Position numbers and translations under genes: made by a program. Under the pieces are notes generated by a model. It did no database searches. It saw only the letters and a program-made list of their open reading frames with translations, and had not been told where the DNA came from. A stretch of DNA of 24,473 bases from Saccoglossus kowalevskii (taxonomy: Eukaryota; Hemichordata; Enteropneusta; Harrimaniidae), in NCBI RefSeq assembly GCF_000003605.2, contig NW_003106598.1:149831-174303 (forward strand), in the 5' to 3' direction. Below are positions 20,383 to 24,473 of the stretch, in pieces. The stretch's first letter is position 1. Each line of letters starts with the position of its first letter.

Positions 20383-21709
20383 CACTCCAGCAGGGAACTA
20401 TGGTAAACGACGACGTAGTAAATAATTCGGAGAATAATTCCATCCATGATAACTTGATAAATATCCGTACTCATACGAAAAACACAGCAAGGTAAAATAA
20501 ATTAAGGAAAATATAAAAAAAACAAAATTTTTGGTCAGTTAAATGTGAGTAATATGTTTGTCAACAGCTTAAATATAACCTGTTATAATATACGCTTGTG
20601 TACCACGCCACGACGTTGAGTGGTGTTCATTTTTCTAACTACTCCAGTGTTCCGATGAGTTGAACGGAAAAGCCAAAACGATTGCTGGTTTCTGATTGCT
20701 TCGGTTCTGGTGAGTGTGTATCTAGTGTGATTCGAACCCATGTCGTTTGTATTGGGCGTTTTTTTATTTCCAATGTTGGCTACGCCGTAATATGCAACCA
20801 CTTCCCCGTTTAATTGTGATTTTGTGAGTGTTTAATGATGTCTTCCTCACCTGTCACGCCATGACCCAGTTTCAACCACACGGCGATTTTGCAACAAAGT
20901 GCGCGACCCTCTGCGTGACCCGACTGACTATATGATCGTTCTGTTCAACTGTTAAGCTAGGATTTATTACAGTTATTATCATTATATTGTCTAGAACCGT
21001 GCCAAAATACAATTCATAGATCGTCAATACTATGTGTATTGTAAACCAGGTAAGTATTCATATTCCCTAGACTATGAAAACTGCAACCACAAAGCCACGG
21101 GGTCATGGCCTAAACTACAGCAAACAAGTAATGTAATAGGGTTACTTTTGTCTGGAATAATTATACTGAATCAGTTATGCAAGTGCTACATGACCTTGCA
21201 ACATCCACGACGTGAAATTTGGAACTAGGGTGGGGCATGGCGGACAGAACAATGCACAAATGCTTGGTTCGGGGGTCAATGTAAGTGAGAGTACCCCAAT
21301 ATCATACGCTGCATTACGATCTCCAACTACTTTTATGCGAGTTTCTGAGGCGACATTCTTGAATGACGAAGAGGCGTACGTATGCTGGTTTTGAGACTCG
21401 GAGTTCATATCACCACCGACGATTAGTATGGCTCAGACGAAGCATGAAGCTAAGAATAGTCTATTTTAGCTCTATGGTTTAGTGACGTTTTATTGGATAC
21501 ACACATCAGCGTCATTGCCGCCCACACTTTGAACTACGTTTATTTCAGGTAGTAAGACAATATATTTGGCTCTAAGAGTTAACATAGACATCACCTGCGA
21601 GTTATCGTGCATGTTTCGGATGTTTCATGCATAATAAAGTAGCCGTCGCAAGAAAGTAAAGTGAATATAACTAATTGTTGACAAATACACTCACCGTCCC
21701 ATCCGCCAT
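7710..21709 (-). CDS. Arylsulfatase B-like sulfatase, type II membrane-anchored, 19 exons, complete CDS
   Basis: Join (minus strand): 21709-21695, 19831-19657, 19504-19457, 19086-19039, 18845-18777, 18270-18159, 16988-16937, 16379-16276, 15773-15655, 15206-15124, 14771-14670, 14222-14162, 12944-12847, 12409-12273, 12080-12022, 10078-9961, 8580-8501, 8381-8283, 7888-7710. It totals 1758 nt, 585 residues. Every intron is GT-AG and phases match throughout. Residues 1-42 form a polar tail, about 43-63 a hydrophobic anchor, 64-107 a stalk, and the sulfatase domain starts at [13 protein letters not shown]. Visible active-site residues are D116/D117, C154-S-P-S-R158 (formylglycine site), K208 and H210 in GKWHLG, H305 in VPHGP, D362/N363 and K380. 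Their spacing matches human ARSB (C91, K145, H147, H242, D300, K318) to within one residue. The family hydrolyses sulfate esters, for example GalNAc-4-sulfate in glycosaminoglycans; the true substrate here is unknown. An in-frame TAG at 21739-21737 and A at -3/G at +4 support this start. ARSI/ARSJ-type relatives are an alternative name; assignment to the ARSB/I/J group is firm. Confidence 0.95.
8283..8381 (-). CDS. Sulfatase exon 18 (residues 494-527)
   Basis: Encodes [20 protein letters not shown] then [12 protein letters not shown]. It corresponds to the variable loop and the final beta strand ahead of the F-x-L-x-x-D-P-x-E-x-x-N-L block. NNT is a sequon. Donor GTATGA. Confidence 0.9.
8501..8580 (-). 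CDS. Sulfatase exon 17 (residues 467-494)
   Basis: Encodes [20 protein letters not shown] then AHERFHL. It matches the family block A-x-R-x-x-x-Y-K-x-x-x-G. Acceptor TTGTAG, donor GTGAGT; the frame on the plus strand here is only a shadow. Confidence 0.9.
8582..9054. other. Intron 16 of the sulfatase gene, unique part
   Basis: No gene. ATACGACACATGATATAA-type short repeats occur around 8670-8720. Otherwise nothing recognised. Confidence 0.4.
9055..9270. mobile_element. MITE-like foldback element
   Basis: The left end (GTGGCCCATATA..) and the right end (..TATATGAACCAC) are inverted, and GGTCGGCTACTTGAAAAT at 9128-9145 pairs with its complement at 9234-9251. The motif GCTAC(A/T)TGAAAATC occurs four times direct (near 9074, 9092, 9131, 9175) and once inverted. 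No coding capacity. Located in intron 16. Confidence 0.7.
9271..9889. other. Intron 16 of the sulfatase gene, unique part
   Basis: No gene recognised. A single ATGCAAAT occurs near 9396, unlike the arrayed copies at 7.2-7.6 kb. Confidence 0.35.
9961..10078 (-). CDS. Sulfatase exon 16 (residues 428-467)
   Basis: Encodes [20 protein letters not shown] then [20 protein letters not shown]. DGxxxWxxxxxGxxSxRxEILxxxD is the start of the C-terminal subdomain in the ARSB/I/J group. Donor GTAAGC. A second copy of this donor sequence lies 71 bp into the intron (see findings). Confidence 0.94.
11070..11129. other. Assembly gap (60 N)
   Basis: Sixty N inside the 156-bp array. The 84 bases before it (10986-11069) equal the 84 bases after it (11130-11213). 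Confidence 0.99.
11561..11589. repeat. Strong GC-rich hairpin at the end of the 156-bp array
   Basis: GCTCCGCT-CGAC, loop AAA, then GTCG-AA-AGCGGAGC. Twelve base pairs with a two-base bulge. It follows GACGACGACGGACAA, a pattern typical of the 3' end of repeated elements in invertebrate genomes. Confidence 0.75.
12022..12080 (-). CDS. Sulfatase exon 15 (residues 408-428)
   Basis: Encodes [20 protein letters not shown], where the last Gly is only the first base of the next codon, read as Asp428 after splicing. It matches the family block H-x-x-D-x-x-P-T-L-x-x-x-A-G-G. The 1943-bp intron that follows (12021-10079) contains the 156-bp tandem array and the assembly gap. Confidence 0.92.
12273..12409 (-). 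CDS. Sulfatase exon 14 (residues 363-408)
   Basis: Opens [20 protein letters not shown], continues [21 protein letters not shown]363 completes the metal site and K380 matches ARSB K318, which contacts the substrate sulfate. R-G-x-K-x-x-x-W-E-G-x-x-x-x-P-x-F is a widely conserved sulfatase block. Phase 0 to 2, donor GTAAGT. Confidence 0.95.
12847..12944 (-). CDS. Sulfatase exon 13 (residues 330-362, metal ligand)
   Basis: Encodes [20 protein letters not shown] then [13 protein letters not shown]362 is a calcium ligand (ARSB D300). [12 protein letters not shown] is a hallmark helix of the ARSB group. Sequons occur at NIT 341-343 and NDT 353-355. Confidence 0.95.
12990..13690. repeat. 148-bp tandem array with ATGG/CCAT inverted repeats, in sulfatase intron 12
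   Basis: The landmark ATGGYCGA begins at 13162, 13309, 13457 and 13608, steps of 147, 148 and 151. Units contain GCCATTTTG, AAGCATTTCT and GGATTTTGTTCAAA. The best unit pairs CAAAATGG (13305-13312) with CCATTTTG (13324-13331). It is preceded by TAGTCCCCGTTCGAACGCAG at 12992, which resembles the end of a mobile element. Confidence 0.8.
13691..14161. other. Intron 12 of the sulfatase gene, remainder
   Basis: No gene or clear repeat recognised. Open frames here on the plus strand carry no recognisable domain. Confidence 0.35.
14162..14222 (-). CDS. Sulfatase exon 12 (residues 310-330)
   Basis: Encodes [20 protein letters not shown] plus the first base of Gly330. This is the family's V-P-x-x-Y region leading to the R-R-x-Y-A-G-M helix. 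NDT at 321-323 is a sequon. Acceptor TGACAG, donor GTGAGA. Confidence 0.92.
14670..14771 (-). CDS. Sulfatase exon 11 (residues 276-309)
   Basis: Encodes [20 protein letters not shown] then [15 protein letters not shown]305 in VPHGP matches the sulfate-binding His242 of ARSB. It is an exact multiple of three (102 nt, phase 0-0), with donor GTAAGT. Confidence 0.95.
14856..14960 (+). repeat. Interspersed repeat fragment in sulfatase intron 10
   Basis: GGGGCGGATCTAGGATTCTG, a run of G, then GCGAGCGCCGATGGCGCGAA and CCCTTGCGGGGGG. The GC-rich composition and short GCGCC/GGCGC foldback stand out from the AT-rich surroundings and match a motif seen in repeats of many animals. Class not assigned. 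Confidence 0.5.
15124..15206 (-). CDS. Sulfatase exon 10 (residues 248-275)
   Basis: Encodes [20 protein letters not shown] and ends HENGTHVT. The GLDLRDN piece corresponds to ALDFRD in ARSB. NGT at 270-272 is an N-glycosylation sequon. Phase 1 to 0, donor GTAAGT. Confidence 0.93.
15655..15773 (-). CDS. Sulfatase exon 9 (residues 208-248)
   Basis: Opens [20 protein letters not shown], followed by [21 protein letters not shown]208 and H210 are the second sulfatase signature. [20 protein letters not shown] is characteristic of the ARSB/I/J branch and not of ARSA or the sulfamidases. The 119-nt exon has donor GTAAGT. Confidence 0.95.
16107..16151. repeat. Two tandem palindromes with CGCATGCGC cores, in sulfatase intron 8
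   Basis: CACCTGTCGCATGCGCAGGT is followed at once by CACCTGACGCATGCGCAGGT and then GAC. Each 20-mer is nearly its own reverse complement. Each has an NRF1-like CGCATGCGCA core flanked by E-box-like CACCTG / CAGGTG. Confidence 0.85.
16276..16379 (-). CDS. Sulfatase exon 8 (residues 174-208)
   Basis: Encodes [20 protein letters not shown] and ends [14 protein letters not shown]. It corresponds to the family segment in which the substrate side is built from a QPYGLPL-like motif, followed by GY-x-T-H-x-x-GKWHLG. The catalytic Lys208 codon is split by the intron (AA|G). Donor GTACGT, acceptor TTTTAG. Confidence 0.94.
16557..16930 (+). repeat. Interspersed repeat family 2, copy 2
   Basis: Homologous to 5902-6159 but longer, because it carries an inserted or retained 131-bp foldback (16795-16925). 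Located in sulfatase intron 7. Confidence 0.75.
16795..16925. mobile_element. 131-bp MITE with about 27-bp terminal inverted repeats
   Basis: Left end GGGTTATTACGAGGATACC; right end GGTATCCTCGTAATAACCTC. Pairing continues through CAAAGTA/TACTTTG, and partly into the centre. It is only 12 bp from the donor of sulfatase exon 7. A truncated relative occurs at 6137-6156. Confidence 0.85.
16937..16988 (-). CDS. Sulfatase exon 7 (residues 156-173, completes the signature)
   Basis: Encodes [17 protein letters not shown], completing the [11 protein letters not shown] sulfatase signature begun in exon 6. The 52-nt exon has acceptor CCAAG and donor GTAAAG. It lies only 12 bp beyond the 131-bp inverted-repeat element at 16795-16925. 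Confidence 0.95.
17192..17870 (+). mobile_element. Interspersed element, copy B (inverted relative to copy A)
   Basis: Homologous over about 665 bp to 4079-4765 in the opposite orientation. Shared blocks include GCGTATCTGTTGACCGACTT, the GATTAATCAAAAGATAT region, AGTGTGATTGGCTTTATGAT and TCTTATAGAGTGCTCGA. It has neither the TIR nor the hairpin seen at the end of copy A. An internal AATAAA is at 17536. Located in sulfatase intron 6. Confidence 0.75.
18159..18270 (-). CDS. Sulfatase exon 6 (residues 119-156, formylglycine cysteine)
   Basis: Encodes [20 protein letters not shown] and ends [12 protein letters not shown]154 is the residue that the formylglycine-generating enzyme SUMF1 converts to the catalytic aldehyde. 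The C-x-P-S-R signature is split by the next intron. NNT at 146-148 is an N-glycosylation sequon. It ends in phase 2 at GTAAGT. Confidence 0.95.
18777..18845 (-). CDS. Sulfatase exon 5 (start of catalytic domain, residues 96-119)
   Basis: Encodes [12 protein letters not shown] followed by [11 protein letters not shown], the first beta strand of the sulfatase fold. D116 and D117 are the paired Asp ligands of the active-site calcium. The exon is 69 nt, phase 1-1, with acceptor TTAACAG and donor GTAAGA. Confidence 0.95.
19039..19086 (-). CDS. Sulfatase exon 4 (stalk, residues 80-96)
   Basis: Another 48-nt phase 1-1 exon, encoding [17 protein letters not shown]. It is Thr/Pro-rich, as expected of an O-glycosylated stalk. 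Acceptor CACAG and donor GTACTA. Like exon 3 it can be skipped without a frameshift. Confidence 0.85.
19457..19504 (-). CDS. Sulfatase exon 3 (stalk, residues 64-80)
   Basis: A 48-nt phase 1-1 exon encoding [17 protein letters not shown], a hydrophilic linker between membrane anchor and catalytic domain. Acceptor TTTCAG and donor GTTGTA. The donor is weaker than its neighbours, and the symmetric phase means skipping would keep the frame, so alternative splicing is plausible. Confidence 0.85.
19657..19831 (-). CDS. Sulfatase exon 2 (cytosolic tail and transmembrane anchor, residues 6-64)
   Basis: Encodes an acidic and glycine-rich tail opening [14 protein letters not shown], then a basic stretch (HRMTKYDK, residues 35-42), then a hydrophobic run [18 protein letters not shown]... 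through about residue 63. Positive charges on the N-terminal side and acidic or polar residues after it predict an N-in, C-out (type II) orientation. NEAY is an NxxY-type motif without the proline of classical NPxY sorting signals; a sorting role is only a guess. It ends in phase 1 at a GTAAGT donor. Confidence 0.92.
19832..21694. other. Intron 1 of the sulfatase gene
   Basis: No nested gene recognised. It contains an AT dinucleotide run at 20344-20380 and several short uninformative ORFs. Confidence 0.6.
20344..20380. repeat. (AT)n microsatellite
   Basis: About 18 uninterrupted AT dinucleotides in sulfatase intron 1. Self-complementary and likely polymorphic in length. Confidence 0.97.
21695..21709 (-). 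CDS. Sulfatase exon 1 (start codon, residues 1-5)
   Basis: Encodes MADGT and ends in phase 0 at a GTGAGT donor. The ATG has A at -3 and G at +4. An in-frame TAG lies ten codons upstream (21739-21737), so the protein is unlikely to start further 5' in this exon. The following intron, 21694-19832, is the second longest in the gene. Confidence 0.85.
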
Positions 21710-21882
21710 GATTCTACTCCAGTCCCGGGTATGGGTCTAGTATAGTTCACTGCAGTTCGATATGAAAGCACGCAAGTTTACACGAAGCAGTGACTTATAC
21801 ACCCTTGCCTTTGAATGTGGGCATTCGAATGAAAACTGTTAATGAAAGAGTAATTCGAAGTGACATTTACATGTGAATAGAA

Positions 21883-21903
21883 AGGTCAAAGGTGTCACGT
21901 GAT
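21883..21903 (-). promoter_or_regulatory. Candidate promoter module: E-box GTCACGTGAT beside a DR1-like AGGTCA repeat
   Basis: GTCACGTGAT at 21894-21903 contains CACGTG and fits the CLEAR element (GTCACGTGAC) in nine of ten positions; CLEAR sites bind TFEB/MITF factors upstream of lysosomal genes. AGGTCA-A-AGGTGT at 21883-21895 is a DR1-like nuclear receptor site, overlapping it by two bases. The module is 175-195 bp upstream of the sulfatase ATG. Binding is inferred, not shown. Confidence 0.4.
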
Positions 21904-22012
21904 CGATGTTACCATGCTTCGTCGATGCTTCCATTTCAATGGTAACAGACTCTTGTTTATTTCTTTATGTTTTTTTTACAATAAAATAAACCTTGAATAC
22001 GGGAGTGTTTAA

Positions 22013-22135
22013 ATGGCGAAATCCGAGTTACCGCGAAATATTGTGTATTTTATTTTATTGAAAAAAACATCAACAAATGAACTTAAGAGGTTGTATGCAA
22101 GGCTATTTCAACTTGAATGGGAAACTGCCGTGTAG
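22013..22135 (+). CDS. Possible divergent short ORF or first exon, 40 aa, unknown
   Basis: Starts MAKSELPRNIVYFILLKKTS and continues NELKRLYARLFQLEWETAV to a TAG. The residue composition looks more protein-like than most chance frames here. It points away from the sulfatase gene with 303 bp between the two ATGs. It overlaps a 126-codon frame at 22077-22457 that looks like chance. No family recognised, T at -3 is a weak start context, and no good donor was seen. Confidence 0.2.
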   Translation: MAKSELPRNIVYFILLKKTSTNELKRLYARLFQLEWETAV

Positions 22136-23895
22136 TACTGATTATAACCAAATTATGTTTTCAAACGATATTCTTCCAACATCATGCATGGAAAAAGTTC
22201 ACAAGAAATTAAAAAATTATTTGAAAAACAATGGGAAAATGATATCCATAATGACAATAGCTAATGACAATAAAAAGCAAATTGGTTCTCTAATAAATGG
22301 CAGACATAAACAGATTAGTACTCGTGACCGATGTACACAAAATAAATTTGAAGATAAAAAGACAATTTGTTACGACTGCATTGATTTAACAAAACAAAAA
22401 TTCATATTACTAATTTTGGTACAAGTAGTGCGAGTGATAACTTTATTTCCGTTATGAACAACAAACATACGTCACTTCCCGTCATAATCGTTTGGAATAC
22501 CGCGAGAGAAAACATAACTATTACATATCATTCACATGAGTGACGGCGGTCAGTGTTGACACACGTCATCAGTAATGGCGATACACGTCATCAGTCTCTG
22601 TGTGCTCGGACATTCCGAGGAGAAAGGCGAGTCGTTGTTTATCGCTGCGATAGGAGACATTATAGATGGATAACACCATTTACTCCCATGATGCAAATAA
22701 AATAATCATAATAATGACGACTGAAAGTTTATTTTGAAAAATATCTTTATGAAGTTGTATTAGTGATGACACATGGCTGTGAGGTCAGGAACGCAAAATG
22801 AATGCTACTAAATACTAACTTTTCAACGTTTAATTTATTTAGAAGAACTTGGTAGATATTCTATGAAATGCAAAGTTATTAAACACATGGTGAAGTGTTG
22901 GTACAAGCTAAAATTCACTGATTACGCAAGAGATCGCAGTGATCTCAAGGTAACACGATACATCCCACAATGCAACTTTACGAGTTAGGACAGTTAGTTC
23001 AGTGAGAGTCCGAGTAGAGTGGACAGCGAAGACAGAGTGCAAAGAAGACGTTCAGTGCGGAGTTGGGTCCAAGATTATTATTATACCGTTCTGCCTACGT
23101 TTCGCGGGGACGGTATGGAAAATAATTTATGGGTTAGGGCAATTCATGAATCACGAAATTACCTGATCCAAGACAAAATGCGAATCATCAATACTGCAAC
23201 GACCATTTGTGAAGTATCACTATCGTTCGCCTAGAACACGGGTGCACACCCGCCATTTTTAAAAATTTATGTATTTTTTATAATAATTATTCGTTTGGAA
23301 TGCGATAATGCCTCAAACCTCGCAGCAAGTCTTACAGTGTATGCCTGACTAGTAATAAACTCCCACCTATCCCCGCTCTAACTTCTCTAATTATAATTGA
23401 TTACACACGTACAAATTAATATATTAAAACCATTTCGACCCTTTTTTACACCAATTCCTCATTATTTATTACTTATTAAAATCTACATTTCATCTGGGGC
23501 GGTCATTGATTTGTGACTGGTGAACTTGAATTACCATAACTTTTAAATTAGCATAATAGCATATTCGTTGATCTGGTAGTGTAAGGCGATGGTATTTACC
23601 GACACTTGTTATTACAATCTTTTTTTTTTCCTTTTTTTTTTGGAAGCGTTGTGTTTTAAGTTGTTACTTTTATATCAAAGAATGGTATAAACTTGGAATT
23701 CTGATATTACCCGGGGTACTGGAATGAACTGCTCATCTTTTTGCATACATATAACATCTTCAATTTTTTTATTATTTTGTCAGTAACATGTAGTTCGGAA
23801 AAAGAGAATTTACGGTCGCCAAATGATACATTCTCAAAACAGTCATCACACATTGCCACATACACTGGTTCTTCAAAACCCTGTTACACTGCGAA
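22136..23895. other. Upstream flank, no gene recognised
   Basis: Contains ACACGTCATCAGT twice (22561 and 22584), each with a CRE-like TGACGTGT on the minus strand. A 71-codon frame at 23019-23234 opens with GTG, not ATG, and has only a vague RRRSVRSWV resemblance to HARBI1-type transposase starts. T tracts lie at 23620-23640. Confidence 0.4.
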
Positions 23896-24350
23896 AATTC
23901 AACGCTCGGTTTACAAGCTTACCAACAACTACCTACATATTAAATGGCGGTGGTCGTCACGTCGCGCATGTTTGACATTTGTGTAGATAAACGTTGATTT
24001 TCCCATAATCCAATGCGCTCATTCAATGTAAATCACGAGTAAGAGCTTTGACCTGGACGCGACGTGCACTAATTACCACCAGGACTCCTTCCACAGTTTG
24101 GTACGTTCTAATCACAAACAAATTAAAGATAATTCAACACTCGGTTTACAAGCTTACCAACAACTACTTACATATTAAATGGCGGTGGTCGTCGCGTTGC
24201 GCATGTGCGACATTTGTGTTGATAAAAGTTGATTTCCCCACAATCCAACGCGCTCTTTCCATGTAAATCACGAGTGAGACCTTGGAGGCGACGTGCACTA
24301 ATTACCACCGGGACTTCTTCCGCGGTTATGTACCTTCTAATCACAAATTA
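23896..24350. repeat. Diverged tandem duplication, 2 x about 235 bp
   Basis: AATTCAACGCTCGGTTTACA at 23896 recurs as AATTCAACACTCGGTTTACA at 24131. Both units contain AAATGGCGGTGGTCGTC, TGTAAATCACGAGT, and GCGACGTGCACTAATTACCA. Differences are mainly substitutions, many at CpG. Nothing further recognised up to 24473. Confidence 0.92.
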
Positions 24351-24473
24351 AGGTAGCGAGAAGGGAAATTTTCACTTTTTTCTTGATTTTTCAAAAATTG
24401 ATAAAACGTTTACTTTAGACCTTGATACATCATCCCAGGTTTACAAAAGATCGAAATTGCGAAATAACGTCGC

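Noticed and set aside
22077-22457. The longest open frame in the window, 126 codons on the plus strand.
   Set aside because: Lys/Asn/Ile-rich translation without domains, in AT-rich DNA. Its length is near what chance gives in 24 kb of six frames, and it overlaps a more protein-like frame at 22013.
23019-23234. A 71-codon frame with an RRRSVRSWV segment, reminiscent of the start of HARBI1-type transposases.
   Set aside because: It begins with GTG, similarity is limited to a few residues, and no transposase domain follows.

Overview
This window is animal nuclear DNA. The genes are split by many canonical GT-AG introns, the DNA is AT-rich, and most of the non-coding space is interspersed and tandem repeats. 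No bacterial-style operons, tRNAs, rRNAs or CRISPR arrays were found. Two genes can be read with confidence, both on the minus strand. Their families (an arylsulfatase B/I/J-type sulfatase and a glycoside hydrolase family 9 cellulase) together with the repeat style suggest a marine invertebrate, such as a cephalochordate, hemichordate or lophotrochozoan. The species cannot be fixed from sequence alone.

The main gene runs from 21709 (ATG) down to 7710 (stop). I reconstructed it as 19 coding exons with 18 GT-AG introns. The reading phase is consistent at every junction and the total is 1758 nt, or 585 residues. It encodes an arylsulfatase B-like enzyme with an intact active site. Spacing between the metal ligands, the formylglycine cysteine and the catalytic Lys/His residues matches human ARSB almost exactly. 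The N-terminus is unusual: in place of a cleavable signal peptide there is a cytosolic tail of about 42 residues, one hydrophobic segment and a short stalk. This predicts a type II membrane-anchored sulfatase.

The second gene enters the window from the left. Only its first two coding exons are present (2081-2019 and 1712-1542, minus strand). They give a signal peptide and the start of a GH9 beta-1,4-glucanase catalytic domain, breaking off at the first Asp of the catalytic DAGD motif. The remainder should lie beyond position 1.

Layout: 1-1541 is intron of the cellulase gene; 1542-2081 its first coding exons; 2082-7190 intergenic or 5' region with a perfect 127-bp duplication and two interspersed repeats; 7190-7652 a 44-bp minisatellite carrying nine octamer motifs, just after the sulfatase stop codon; 7710-21709 the sulfatase gene, whose introns hold a 156-bp array with an assembly gap, a 148-bp array, several MITE-like elements and a second copy of the 4.0-4.8 kb repeat; 21710-22012 a probable promoter with an E-box; 22013-24473 a possible short divergent ORF, no recognised gene, and a 235-bp tandem duplication. 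No new multi-gene system is evident. The membrane-anchored sulfatase and the regulatory-looking repeats are the most interesting content.
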